A DNA stretch of 64,000 nt from Vibrio ulleungensis (GTDB lineage Bacteria > Pseudomonadota > Gammaproteobacteria > Enterobacterales > Vibrionaceae), in the NCBI RefSeq assembly GCF_016900875.1, contig NZ_JAFEUM010000005.1:186001-250000 (forward strand), read 5' to 3'. The position numbers were made by a program, and so were the translations under genes. Shown here in pieces: positions 19,770 through 27,799 of the stretch. How positions within the stretch are numbered: position 1 is the stretch's first letter; each line of letters begins with the position of its first letter. The notes below the pieces were generated by a model. The model saw only the letters and a program-made list of their open reading frames with translations, was not told where the DNA came from and did no database searches.

Positions 19770-20876
19770 ATGACTCCATTACAACGATATCAACACGACC
19801 TTCAACACAATGGTTATCAATCGGATAGCGTTCAAATGCACGCAGTCACCAAACTGGATGCGCTCTATCATCAATTGGATGATTACCAGTCGTTTAAACC
19901 CGTTACCGTGAACAAATGGAAAAAATGGCTGGGAATACAGCAAGAGACGCTGCCTACCGCACCTAAAGGGCTCTATTTTTGGGGTGGAGTAGGGCGTGGT
20001 AAAACCTACATTATGGATACGTTTTTTGACACTTTACCCAGCGAACGTAAGTTGCGTCTCCATTTCCATCGTTTTATGCATCGAGTCCATGATGAACTAA
20101 AAACACTGTCAGACGTGAGCGATCCTTTACTGATAGTGGCAGACAGGCTGAAGCAGGAAACCGATATTTTATGCTTCGATGAGTTTTTCGTCTCAGACAT
20201 TACAGACGCCATGATTCTCGGTACGCTGATTGAAGCGCTATTTGAGCGAGGTGTCATATTGGTCGCGACCTCTAACATTCCTCCTCACGACTTATACCGA
20301 AACGGTCTACAGCGTGCTCGTTTTTTACCGGCTATTGCGCAAATTGAAGCACACTGTGAAGTGTTGAATGTGGATGGTGGGGTGGACTATAGACTTCGCA
20401 CCCTCACCCAAGCAGAGATCTATCATTCTCCTCTCGATGCTCAGGCGACAGAAAACTTACTCAACTACCGCCAGCAATTAACGGGTGAGCCCAATTTGTC
20501 CTCAACAAGCATTGAAATTAACCATCGCTGGATTGAGGTTGAAGCTGAATGCAAAGGGCTGCTTCACGCCACATTTGCACAGCTTTGTGAAAGTGCACGC
20601 AGTCACAATGACTATATCGAGATGTCACGACTGTATCACACTGTGTTGTTGGCCAATGTTCGTCAGATGTCGTCGAGCAACGATGATGCCGCAAGGCGTT
20701 TTATTGCGTTGGTGGACGAGTTTTACGAACGCAAGGTAAAGCTTATTATTTCGGCAGACGTTGAGATGGATTTGCTCTACACACATGGGCAATTAGAGTT
20801 TGAGTTTAAACGCTGTATTTCCCGTCTTACTGAAATGCAAAGCGAAGAGTACCTCGCCTTAGAGCACTTGGCTTGA
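19770..20876 (+). CDS. zapE: cell division protein ZapE (AFG1-like ATPase)
   Basis: The 368-residue AAA+-like ATPase has a Walker A motif GGVGRGKTYIMD near residues 72-83 and the Walker B segment LCFDEFFVSD. The later conserved TSNIPPHDLYRNGLQR and arginine-rich C-terminal region are typical of the AFG1/ZapE family. In E. coli, ZapE is associated with the Z-ring under low oxygen and membrane stress. It precedes rplM, as in E. coli, and is separated from it by a 224-bp leader region. Confidence 0.94.
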   Translation: MTPLQRYQHDLQHNGYQSDSVQMHAVTKLDALYHQLDDYQSFKPVTVNKWKKWLGIQQETLPTAPKGLYFWGGVGRGKTYIMDTFFDTLPSERKLRLHFHRFMHRVHDELKTLSDVSDPLLIVADRLKQETDILCFDEFFVSDITDAMILGTLIEALFERGVILVATSNIPPHDLYRNGLQRARFLPAIAQIEAHCEVLNVDGGVDYRLRTLTQAEIYHSPLDAQATENLLNYRQQLTGEPNLSSTSIEINHRWIEVEAECKGLLHATFAQLCESARSHNDYIEMSRLYHTVLLANVRQMSSSNDDAARRFIALVDEFYERKVKLIISADVEMDLLYTHGQLEFEFKRCISRLTEMQSEEYLALEHLA

Positions 20877-21100
20877 GGCAATTAATATAGCGACTTAAAA
20901 AATCATAGATTACGCCAAAAAAAAGATGATTTTTTCTGCGACTTGGGTATAATCCTGCGACCCACCGTTACTGCGGCAATACTATTTTTCGAAATAGTGC
21001 CGAGAGTGCCAACCACTCGAAGGGGTGATGACTGGGCTCTTAGACAGTGGGAGCAAATGCTCCTTTTAGTTTAATTTTTAATTAACGGGTTATTATTAGC
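20877..21100 (+). promoter_or_regulatory. rplM-rpsI promoter and long leader
   Basis: A perfect -10 box TATAAT lies at 20948-20953; the -35 is poor at any usual spacing. The predicted leader of about 140 nt contains several small stems, including GGGAGC-AAAT-GCTCC near 21049-21063. E. coli L13 is reported to autoregulate rplM-rpsI at the mRNA level, so a leader target is plausible here but unproven. Confidence 0.5.
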
Positions 21101-21529
21101 ATGAAAACTTTCGTTGCTAAACCAGAAACTGTAAAACGCGACTGGTACGTTGTAGACGCTGAAGGTAAAACTCTTGGCCGTCTAGCAAGTGAAATTGCAT
21201 CTCGCCTACGTGGCAAGCATAAAGCAGAATACACTCCACACGTTGACACTGGTGATTACATCATCGTTATCAACGCGGAAAAAGTTACTGTAACTGGTAA
21301 CAAAGCTGCTGCGAAGACTTACTACCGTCACACTGAATTCCCAGGTGGCCTTAAGTCAATCACTTTTGACAAGCTGATCGACCGTAAACCAGAAATGGTT
21401 ATCGAACTAGCGGTTAAAGGTATGCTACCACGTGGTCCTCTAGGCCGCGCTATGTACCGTAAGCTGAAAGTTTACGCGGGAACTGAGCACAACCATGTTG
21501 CTCAACAACCTCAAGTACTAGACATTTAA
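21101..21529 (+). CDS. rplM: 50S ribosomal protein L13
   Basis: The 142-residue protein matches the full bacterial L13 family. It starts [20 protein letters not shown] and contains [20 protein letters not shown] and the typical [20 protein letters not shown] near the C terminus. L13 is an early-assembly protein of the large subunit that binds 23S rRNA. It is co-transcribed with rpsI about 15 bp downstream. Codon use is strongly biased, as expected for a ribosomal gene. Confidence 0.99.
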   Translation: MKTFVAKPETVKRDWYVVDAEGKTLGRLASEIASRLRGKHKAEYTPHVDTGDYIIVINAEKVTVTGNKAAAKTYYRHTEFPGGLKSITFDKLIDRKPEMVIELAVKGMLPRGPLGRAMYRKLKVYAGTEHNHVAQQPQVLDI

Positions 21530-21544
21530 TCGGGGACTATGAAA

Positions 21545-21937
21545 ATGGCTGAGAATCAATACTACGGCACTGGCCGTCGCAAAAGCTCAACTGCTCGTGT
21601 TTTCATCAAACCAGGCAGTGGCAACATCGTAATCAACAAGCGTGGTCTTGATGAGTACTTTGGTCGTCCAACAGCACGTATGGTTGTTAAACAACCTCTT
21701 GAGCTTGTTGAAATGACTGAAAACCTAGACCTTTACATCACCGTTTCTGGTGGTGGTACTACAGGTCAAGCTGGCGCAATTCGTCACGGTATCACTCGTG
21801 CTCTTATGGAGTTCGATGAGTCTCTACGTCCTGCACTACGTGCAGCTGGCTACGTTACTCGTGATGCTCGTAAAGTTGAGCGTAAGAAAGTGGGTCTACG
21901 TAAAGCACGTCGTCGTCCACAATTCTCGAAGCGTTAA
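21545..21937 (+). CDS. rpsI: 30S ribosomal protein S9
   Basis: This is S9, 130 residues from the ATG at 21545 ([20 protein letters not shown]). An ATG two codons upstream is in frame, but the family start and spacing from GGGGA favour the second. The C-terminal tail ends in [11 protein letters not shown], whose terminal Lys-Arg reaches the P-site tRNA. It is partnered with rplM upstream and followed by a strong terminator. Confidence 0.99.
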   Translation: MAENQYYGTGRRKSSTARVFIKPGSGNIVINKRGLDEYFGRPTARMVVKQPLELVEMTENLDLYITVSGGGTTGQAGAIRHGITRALMEFDESLRPALRAAGYVTRDARKVERKKVGLRKARRRPQFSKR

Positions 21938-21980
21938 TTTCTATTTCAGAAATTACGTTCTCTTGCAGAATTTCTGGTCA

Positions 21981-22009
21981 AAAGCTCGGCATTATTGCCG
22001 AGCTTTTTT
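21981..22009 (+). terminator. rplM-rpsI operon terminator
   Basis: AAAGCTCGGCA-TTAT-TGCCGAGCTTT is a perfect 11-bp stem followed by T residues, about 45 bp after rpsI. Confidence 0.93.
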
Positions 22010-22329
22010 ATTTCTGCGATTTGCCAATGCAAGAGCACACCTCACACTCCCGCCGATTCTCGTCCTATTTTAACCGTTTTGTGACCATTGCGATGATACC
22101 TCTCACAATTGTTATAAAAAGGTAGCTTTATCTTGTCAAAAAGTAGGGTTTTATTTATCATTTCGCGATAAATAAAAGTACTGTACTTGAGGCACGTTCA
22201 AAGCCAATTTGTTCGGTCATTCAAGTACAAATAAACATAGCCATGCTCTCTTAGGGATGAGACGCCGCAATTCAGGGTTCATTTTGTCTGAATGTGGAGG
22301 TCCTAAAGGGCAAATGGGAGATAAGTTGG
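22010..22329 (+). promoter_or_regulatory. petABC upstream region with two inverted repeats
   Basis: This is 320 bp without a gene. It holds a perfect 11-bp inverted repeat, TTTTATTTATC (22149-22159) and GATAAATAAAA (22167-22177). A second, 8-bp pair, GTACTTGA (22183-22190) and TCAAGTAC (22221-22228), follows. A GGGAGA ribosome binding site precedes the petA ATG at 22330. The promoter itself was not resolved. Confidence 0.5.
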
Positions 22330-22920
22330 ATGAGCAATGCGCCATTAAATAGCGGTCGTCGTAAGTTCTTAACCGCCACTACAGCTGTAGTCGGAGGGGT
22401 TGGAGCAGTCGGTGTCGCTGTACCTTTCATTAAATCTTGGAATCCGAGTGCCCGAGCCAAGTCAGCGGGTGCGCCGGTCGAGGTGGATATCAGTAAGCTT
22501 GAAGAAGGTCAGATGCAACGTGTTATCTGGCGTGGACAACCTGTATGGGTCGTTCGCCGCACTCAAGCAACACTTGATCAGTTAGCCCAAATTGACGGTC
22601 AATTACGTGATCCTGCATCTGCAGAAGAGCAGCAACCTGGATATGCGCAAAACGCGCACCGTTCTCTCAAGCCAGAAATTTTCGTGGCGGTTGGACTTTG
22701 TACCCACTTAGGCTGTTCGCCAACTCACTTGCCAGATACATTTGGTGAGCATGTATCTGGGGTCAAAGCTGGTTTCTTCTGTCCATGTCATGGTTCAAAG
22801 TTTGATATGGCAGGTCGAGTATTCCAAGGTGTACCAGCGCCGCTGAACTTGGTGGTGCCACCGCATATGTATCTGGACGATAACCGTATCCTAGTTGGAC
22901 AGGATGAGGGAGCAGCATAA
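22330..22920 (+). CDS. petA: ubiquinol-cytochrome c reductase iron-sulfur (Rieske) subunit
   Basis: The 196-residue Rieske protein starts at ATG 22330 (MSNAPLNSGRRKFLTATTAV). It has a twin-arginine signal, GRRKFLT, followed by a hydrophobic helix that stays as the membrane anchor. The [2Fe-2S] cluster motifs are C124-T-H126-LGC and C151-P-C153-H154-G. It transfers electrons from ubiquinol to cytochrome c1 in complex III. The stop codon shares one base with the petB start (TAATG), indicating coupled translation. Confidence 0.97.
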   Translation: MSNAPLNSGRRKFLTATTAVVGGVGAVGVAVPFIKSWNPSARAKSAGAPVEVDISKLEEGQMQRVIWRGQPVWVVRRTQATLDQLAQIDGQLRDPASAEEQQPGYAQNAHRSLKPEIFVAVGLCTHLGCSPTHLPDTFGEHVSGVKAGFFCPCHGSKFDMAGRVFQGVPAPLNLVVPPHMYLDDNRILVGQDEGAA

Positions 22921-24182
22921 TGGACGCTTTGCTTAACTGGATTGAAAAACGCATTCCAATGATGAATGCGTACAACAAACACATGGCGGAATATCCGCAG
23001 CCGAAGAACTCTAACTTTTGGTACATTTTTGGCGCGCTCGCCATGATTGTGCTCATCAACCAAATTGTTACCGGTATTTTCCTTACCATGAGTTACGAAC
23101 CATCAGGTGATGGAGCGTTTGCTTCTGTTGAATACATCATGCGTGATGTGGAATACGGTTGGTTACTGCGTTATATGCACTCAACGGGTGCCTCGTTCTT
23201 CTTCATTGTTGTCTATCTTCACATGTACCGTGGACTTATCTACGGCTCATACCAAAAACCTCGTGAGTTAGTGTGGTTGTTTGGTATGTTGTTGCTAGTG
23301 GTACTGATGGCCGAAGCCTTTATGGGTTACTTACTGCCTTGGGGACAAATGTCTTACTGGGGTGCGCAGGTAATTATAGGACTGTTTGGTGCGATACCGT
23401 TTATTGGTGACGATCTAACGCTTTGGATCCGTGGTGACTACGTTATTTCTGGTGCAACACTGAATCGCTTCTTCGCACTTCACGTTATTGCGCTACCGAT
23501 TGTACTCATCTTGTTGGTTGCCTTGCACGTACTTGCGCTTCACGAAGTGGGCTCAAACAACCCTGACGGTATCGAAACTAAGTTACCAAAAGGCACTATG
23601 GGCGATGATTACGAGCCTGAATTTAAGTTCCACAAAGACTTCACTAAGAAGTACGACATTATTGACTCGATGCCATTCCACCCATATGGCACATTGAAAG
23701 ATTTGTTCTATGCAGGTCTGTTCTTTATCGCGTTTGCCTTAGTGATGTTCTATGCCCCAGAGATGGGAGGCTATTTCCTTGAGCCGCCTAACTTTGAAGT
23801 GGCAAACCCGCTGAAGACCCCTGAACATATTGCGCCGGTTTGGTACTTCTCACCTAACTACTCAATTTTGCGTGCAATCCCAGATAAGCTTATAGGCTTT
23901 GTCTTCTTCGGTGCGTCTATTGTTGTGTTGTTCTTCTTGCCGTGGCTTGACCGTAGCAACGTTCGCTCGTTCCGCTACCGCAGCAAGATCCACTACATTA
24001 ACCTAGTACAATTCATTATCAGTTTTGTCGCGCTAGGTGTACTGGGTACATTGCCTGCAACTGAACTGTACACATTATTGGCTCGTGTATTTACTATCGG
24101 CTACTTCATGTTCTTCGTGCTGCTGTTTATTTACAGTAAAAACGAGAAGACAAAAGAACTACCAACGAGGATCACTAAATAA
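22920..24182 (+). CDS. petB: cytochrome b of the bc1 complex
   Basis: The 420-residue polytopic membrane protein is full length for bacterial cytochrome b. Several hydrophobic helices are evident. Histidines of the b-haem region appear in LRYMHSTGAS, VYLHMYRGL and, in the next helix pair, FALHVIALP and LLVALHVLALHEV. A PE[WY]-type Qo-site segment is present as PVWYFSPNYSILR. It carries the Qo and Qi quinone sites of complex III. It overlaps petA and petC by one base each. Confidence 0.97.
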   Translation: MDALLNWIEKRIPMMNAYNKHMAEYPQPKNSNFWYIFGALAMIVLINQIVTGIFLTMSYEPSGDGAFASVEYIMRDVEYGWLLRYMHSTGASFFFIVVYLHMYRGLIYGSYQKPRELVWLFGMLLLVVLMAEAFMGYLLPWGQMSYWGAQVIIGLFGAIPFIGDDLTLWIRGDYVISGATLNRFFALHVIALPIVLILLVALHVLALHEVGSNNPDGIETKLPKGTMGDDYEPEFKFHKDFTKKYDIIDSMPFHPYGTLKDLFYAGLFFIAFALVMFYAPEMGGYFLEPPNFEVANPLKTPEHIAPVWYFSPNYSILRAIPDKLIGFVFFGASIVVLFFLPWLDRSNVRSFRYRSKIHYINLVQFIISFVALGVLGTLPATELYTLLARVFTIGYFMFFVLLFIYSKNEKTKELPTRITK

Positions 24183-24922
24183 TGAAGAAGTTACTGACAT
24201 TAGTATTCGCTCTGTTGCCATCGTTGGTATTTGCCGCTGGAGGATCGTCTGTTCCTCTAGATCACCCAAATAACGACATTCGCGATAAAGCGTCATTGCA
24301 AAACGGTGCTAAGTTGTTCATGAACTACTGTTTTGGCTGTCACGCAACGCAATATCAACGTTATGAGCGTGTTGCGACCGATTTGGACATTCCACTGGAG
24401 CTGATGAAAGAGAACTTGATGTTCGATCCAGAGCTTAACATTGGTGAGCTAATGACCAATCCAATGAAAGCGGAAGATGGCGCCAAATGGTTTGGTACCG
24501 CGCCACCGGATTTGACTCTGGTTGCACGTGTACGTGGTACGGATTGGCTATACACTTACCTTCGTACTTTCTATGCTGATCCTTCACGTCCATTTGGTGT
24601 GAATAATATTGTGTTCCCAAATGTGGGTATGCCCCACGTGTTGGAAGAACTGCAAGGTGTTCCACAGCCAGTCTGGGGTAAAACCACCGTTGGTGGTGAA
24701 GAAGTAGATGCTGTTGTTGGTGTTAAAACTGACGGCACTGGTGAGCTAAGCAGCTCAGAGTACGACGCGGCAATGCGCGACCTTGTGAACTTCTTACAAT
24801 ACGCTGGTGATCCGGTTCAGGTAGAGCGCGAGCAACTGGGTATTTGGGTGCTGCTTTTCCTAGTCATTTTCACAGCAGTCGCATTCTTGCTGTATAAAGA
24901 GTATTGGCGTGATATTCACTAG
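24182..24922 (+). CDS. petC: cytochrome c1 of the bc1 complex
   Basis: The 246-residue protein has a signal peptide (MKKLLTLVFALLPSLVFA), the covalent haem motif C50-F-G-C53-H54, and a C-terminal transmembrane anchor (about residues 222-240, LGIWVLLFLVIFTAVAFLLY). It accepts electrons from the Rieske protein and passes them to periplasmic cytochrome c or an oxidase. It is the last gene of petABC and is followed by a strong hairpin. Confidence 0.96.
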   Translation: MKKLLTLVFALLPSLVFAAGGSSVPLDHPNNDIRDKASLQNGAKLFMNYCFGCHATQYQRYERVATDLDIPLELMKENLMFDPELNIGELMTNPMKAEDGAKWFGTAPPDLTLVARVRGTDWLYTYLRTFYADPSRPFGVNNIVFPNVGMPHVLEELQGVPQPVWGKTTVGGEEVDAVVGVKTDGTGELSSSEYDAAMRDLVNFLQYAGDPVQVEREQLGIWVLLFLVIFTAVAFLLYKEYWRDIH

Positions 24923-24952
24923 ATGTGATATCATTAGGCGCTAATTATAAAT

Positions 24953-24985
24953 CAGTGGAGGCAATTGGCCTCCACTGTTGTTTTT
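24953..24985 (+). terminator. petABC terminator
   Basis: CAGTGGAGGC-AATTG-GCCTCCACTG is a perfect 10-bp stem followed by TTGTTTTT. It separates petC from sspA. Confidence 0.88.
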
Positions 24986-25007
24986 GTACTGTATACCGGA
25001 GGGCTCA

Positions 25008-25643
25008 ATGGCTGTAGCTGCCAATAAACGATCTGTGATGACTCTATTCTCAAGCGCAACTGAGATGGAAAGTCATCAAGTGCGTATCGTACTCGCAGAA
25101 AAAGGGGTGAGTGTAGAAGTTGAGTTAGTTGAAGAAGGTTCTCTTCCTACTGAACTTATCGAGCTGAACCCTTATAAGTCAGTTCCAACTCTTGTGGATC
25201 GTGAGCTTGCTTTGTACGACTCAAAGATCATCATGGAGTACCTCGATGAGCGTTTTCCACATCCGCCATTGATGCCGGTTTACCCTGTTGCCCGTGGTAA
25301 CAGCCGCTTGATGATGTACCGCATTGAGCGCAACTGGTACAGCCTTGCTGAAAAAGTCGTCAACGCGTCTGGTGAAGAAGCACAGAAAGCTCGTGAAAAA
25401 CTGAAAAACGATTTACTTACTCTTGCGCCATTGTTCGCAGAGTACGAATACTTCATGAGCGAAGAGTTTAGCCTTATCGATTGCTACCTAGCGCCGCTAC
25501 TATGGCGTCTGCCTCAACTTGGTATCGAGTTGACAGGTCCTGGTTCAAAAGAGCTAAAAATCTACATGAACCGTGTATTTGAACGTGATTCATTCCTCGC
25601 TTCGCTAACAGAAGCTGAACGCGAAATGCGCTTGGTTCGATAA
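25008..25643 (+). CDS. sspA: stringent starvation protein A
   Basis: The 211-residue protein is taken from ATG 25008 (MAVAANKRSVMTLFSS), preceded by GGAGGG. It has the thioredoxin-like N domain with the cis-Pro region NPYKSVPTL and the helical GST C domain, but no glutathione-active residue is expected. In E. coli SspA binds RNA polymerase and helps acid and starvation survival. sspB follows after 5 bp. Confidence 0.95.
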   Translation: MAVAANKRSVMTLFSSATEMESHQVRIVLAEKGVSVEVELVEEGSLPTELIELNPYKSVPTLVDRELALYDSKIIMEYLDERFPHPPLMPVYPVARGNSRLMMYRIERNWYSLAEKVVNASGEEAQKAREKLKNDLLTLAPLFAEYEYFMSEEFSLIDCYLAPLLWRLPQLGIELTGPGSKELKIYMNRVFERDSFLASLTEAEREMRLVR

Positions 25644-25648
25644 CGAAC

Positions 25649-26155
25649 ATGGATAATATGACTCCTCGTCGTCCTTATTTGGTGCGCGCTTTTTATGAGT
25701 GGCTATTAGATAACGAATTGACTCCACATCTAATGGTGGATGCGAACATGAGTGGTGTACGCGTTCCTCTTGAGTTTGTTCAAGATGGTCAAATTATCTT
25801 GAACGTGGCGCCGCGTGCGGTGGGTAATATTGAGATCAGCAATGAAGTGATCACTTTTCAAGCTCGTTTTAGTGGCAAACCTCATTCGGTGATTGTCCCT
25901 ATGTATGCGGTGCTTGCGATTTATGCGCGTGAAAATGGTGCAGGGACGATGTTTGAGCCTGAAGAGGCGTACGACAATCTCGATCAACCAAGTAACGATG
26001 AGCCACAAATTAGTGTTGAGAAGCCAAGTTTGTCTGCTGTAACCCAGCCGCAATCAGAAGCGCCGACAGTAATCCATAGTGCCGATGATGGGGATGACGA
26101 TCCAACTCCAGAACCGCCTAAAAAGAGCAAGCCGTCTCTACGTGTGATTAAGTAG
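25649..26155 (+). CDS. sspB: ClpXP specificity-enhancing adaptor SspB
   Basis: The 168-residue protein starts MDNMTPRRPYLVRAFYEWLLDNELTPHL, the family N terminus. The substrate-binding domain spans about residues 1-110. An acidic flexible linker ends in the basic ClpX-docking tail KSKPSLRVIK. SspB tethers ssrA-tagged proteins to ClpXP. It forms an operon with sspA and ends at a hairpin facing dolP. Confidence 0.95.
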   Translation: MDNMTPRRPYLVRAFYEWLLDNELTPHLMVDANMSGVRVPLEFVQDGQIILNVAPRAVGNIEISNEVITFQARFSGKPHSVIVPMYAVLAIYARENGAGTMFEPEEAYDNLDQPSNDEPQISVEKPSLSAVTQPQSEAPTVIHSADDGDDDPTPEPPKKSKPSLRVIK

Positions 26156-26189
26156 TCTACTCATTGAGTGCTCTCAAAGCATAGAATCA

Positions 26190-26216
26190 AAAAAAGCAGC
26201 GAAAGCTGCTTTTTTT
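26190..26216. terminator. bidirectional terminator between sspB and dolP
   Basis: An A run, the stem AGCAGC-GAAA-GCTGCT with a stable GNRA loop, and a T run lie in the convergent gap. Confidence 0.9.
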
Positions 26217-26233
26217 ATGCGTTGAGTTTAACG

Positions 26234-26270
26234 AGCAAGAATAATCAGGTACTTGCTTTGGTTGGTATTA
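26234..26270. repeat. palindromic repeat element, copy 2 (half element)
   Basis: The segment running from GAGCAAGAAT to the right arm TTGCTTTGGTTGGTATTA matches the core and right arm of the element at 16409-16468. The last 18 bases are identical. The left arm has decayed or is missing. Like copy 1 it sits next to a terminator between converging genes. Confidence 0.7.
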
Positions 26271-26272
26271 CA

Positions 26273-26836
26273 CTATTCTGAAAGGTTAAACGCCCGAATT
26301 ACTTGTTTTACGTCTTGTACATTACGTGCAATGTTGGTCGCAAGATCCGCTTTCGCCGGTGATATATACCCGAGTAAAAACACTTCCCCATCTTCAGTGA
26401 TCACCTTAATGTTATTGCCTTTTAGCAATGGCTCTTCTGCAAAAGCCGTTTTTACTTTTGCGGTAATCCAACCATCTTTACTTTGTTCGGGAAACGCTAG
26501 CGGGGGCTTGATCCTAATTTGGTTGTGCACCAAGGTGACGTTGGCTATTTCACGAACCTTCTGTTCTAGATCTTGGCTTAACGTTTCAGTGCTTGCCTGA
26601 CCAAACAACACCACTTTGCCATTGTATGCCGTCGCATTGACCCGCACTTCACCTTTAAATGGCGCTTTGTTATTCCATGAAGCTGCTTCAAACTCTATGG
26701 TACTGTCGACCCACTTCTGTTTGGTTGTACGAGGGTCTTGTCCATCGACATCTTGAGATTGCGTGTTTACACATCCCCCGAGAAGTACCAGGCTGCATAG
26801 TATTAGTGAGATACGAGAGAATAAAGTTGTTTGCAT
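26273..26836 (-). CDS. dolP: outer membrane lipoprotein DolP (dual BON domain)
   Basis: The lipoprotein is about 187 residues from MQTTLFSRISLIL, with a lipobox LLGGC giving the mature Cys near residue 20. Two BON domains follow: about 55-115 (VRVNATAYNGKVVLFGQA) and about 125-185 (GNNIKVITEDGEVFLLGYI). DolP (YraP) supports outer membrane integrity and the BAM complex, and is a sigma-E target in E. coli. An upstream in-frame start would add 15 residues before the signal. It follows diaA by about 10 bp. Confidence 0.93.
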   Translation of the reverse strand: MQTTLFSRISLILCSLVLLGGCVNTQSQDVDGQDPRTTKQKWVDSTIEFEAASWNNKAPFKGEVRVNATAYNGKVVLFGQASTETLSQDLEQKVREIANVTLVHNQIRIKPPLAFPEQSKDGWITAKVKTAFAEEPLLKGNNIKVITEDGEVFLLGYISPAKADLATNIARNVQDVKQVIRAFNLSE

Positions 26837-26846
26837 TGTCCTACCT

Positions 26847-27437
26847 TTAGTCGACATGTGGAGGGAAAAGCACTTGATCAATCAGGTCGCAAAGACAGTG
26901 AAGCGTAACCAATTGAACCTCGTGAATTCGAACTGTGCGATGAGATGGGATACGGATTTCCACGTCGTGCTCACCCAGTAGACCGGCCATTTCACCACCA
27001 TCTTTACCTGTGAGTGCAATAATCGTCATATCGCGAGTCACGGCAGCTTCCATCGCTTTCAAAATATTACGGCTGTTACCACTGGTCGAGATCGCCAACA
27101 AGATATCTCCCGCTTGACCAAAAGCGCGAACTTGTTTTGAAAAGACTTCGTCGTAATCATAGTCATTTGCGACAGCAGTAAGTGTCGTTGGATCTTGCGA
27201 CAGCATTAATGCTGGTAGGCTTGGACGCTCGGTTTCAAATCGATTGAGGAGGCAAGATACGAATTGCTGTGCGATGGCATTTGACCCACCGTTACCACAA
27301 CATAATATTTTGTTTCCTTTCAATAGCGTAGCGACGAGCGCTTGCGACGCGTGCGTGATTGCGTCCGGAAGTGCCTCTGCTGCGGCGATCTGAATCTGAA
27401 TACTTTCAGTAAACGTTTCTTTAATACTGTCTAGCAT
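26847..27437 (-). CDS. diaA: DnaA initiator-associating protein DiaA (SIS domain)
   Basis: The 196-residue protein has a single SIS phosphosugar-binding domain ([23 protein letters not shown]). GmhA sedoheptulose-7-phosphate isomerase is the close paralogue. The position between yraN and dolP and the ending [17 protein letters not shown] match DiaA. In E. coli a DiaA tetramer binds DnaA and promotes timely initiation at oriC. It is spaced 2 bp from yraN. Confidence 0.92.
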   Translation of the reverse strand: MLDSIKETFTESIQIQIAAAEALPDAITHASQALVATLLKGNKILCCGNGGSNAIAQQFVSCLLNRFETERPSLPALMLSQDPTTLTAVANDYDYDEVFSKQVRAFGQAGDILLAISTSGNSRNILKAMEAAVTRDMTIIALTGKDGGEMAGLLGEHDVEIRIPSHRTVRIHEVQLVTLHCLCDLIDQVLFPPHVD

Positions 27438-27439
27438 GA

Positions 27440-27799
27440 TTATCCTTCATAGAATGCGCTTTTAATCCACTCTGGTTGAGTTTGATCGGCGTTAATCGCA
27501 ACGACGTCGAACCTTACGTCGGTAGTGTGAGGCGATAGACGCTTAGACAACAACCAATGTTGAGCGGTTTTGATAATTTTTCGTTGTTTATTGCGAGTGA
27601 CCGTTTCTTGCGGCAACCCATAATGTGTTGATGTTCGGTATTTGACTTCGATAAACACGTAGGTGTCTTTATCTTGCATGATGATATCGAGCTCACCACA
27701 TTTGGCGTGGTAGTTTTTATCAATGCAACGCAAGCCTTGTGACGTTAAGTAGTCACAGGCCTGCGATTCGTACGATTCACCGAGACGTCGGTTATTCAT
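27440..27799 (-). CDS. yraN: UPF0102 (YraN) endonuclease-like protein
   Basis: The product is 119 residues from ATG 27799 ([18 protein letters not shown]); earlier in-frame starts lie inside lpoA. The conserved [17 protein letters not shown] and the basic segment [11 protein letters not shown] mark UPF0102, a family with a restriction-endonuclease-like (GELDhh, EVK) core. Its function is unresolved. The start overlaps the lpoA stop by 8 bases, so translation is probably coupled. Confidence 0.9.
   Translation of the reverse strand: MNNRRLGESYESQACDYLTSQGLRCIDKNYHAKCGELDIIMQDKDTYVFIEVKYRTSTHYGLPQETVTRNKQRKIIKTAQHWLLSKRLSPHTTDVRFDVVAINADQTQPEWIKSAFYEG

Noticed and set aside
22077..22108. TGTGA and TCACA half-sites resembling a CRP site before petA
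   Set aside because: The half-sites are about 18 bp apart, not the 6 bp that CRP needs.
26847..27437. Considered gmhA (phosphoheptose isomerase) for the SIS-domain gene
   Set aside because: The context yraN-diaA-dolP and the C-terminal sequence fit DiaA better, although the two are paralogues.
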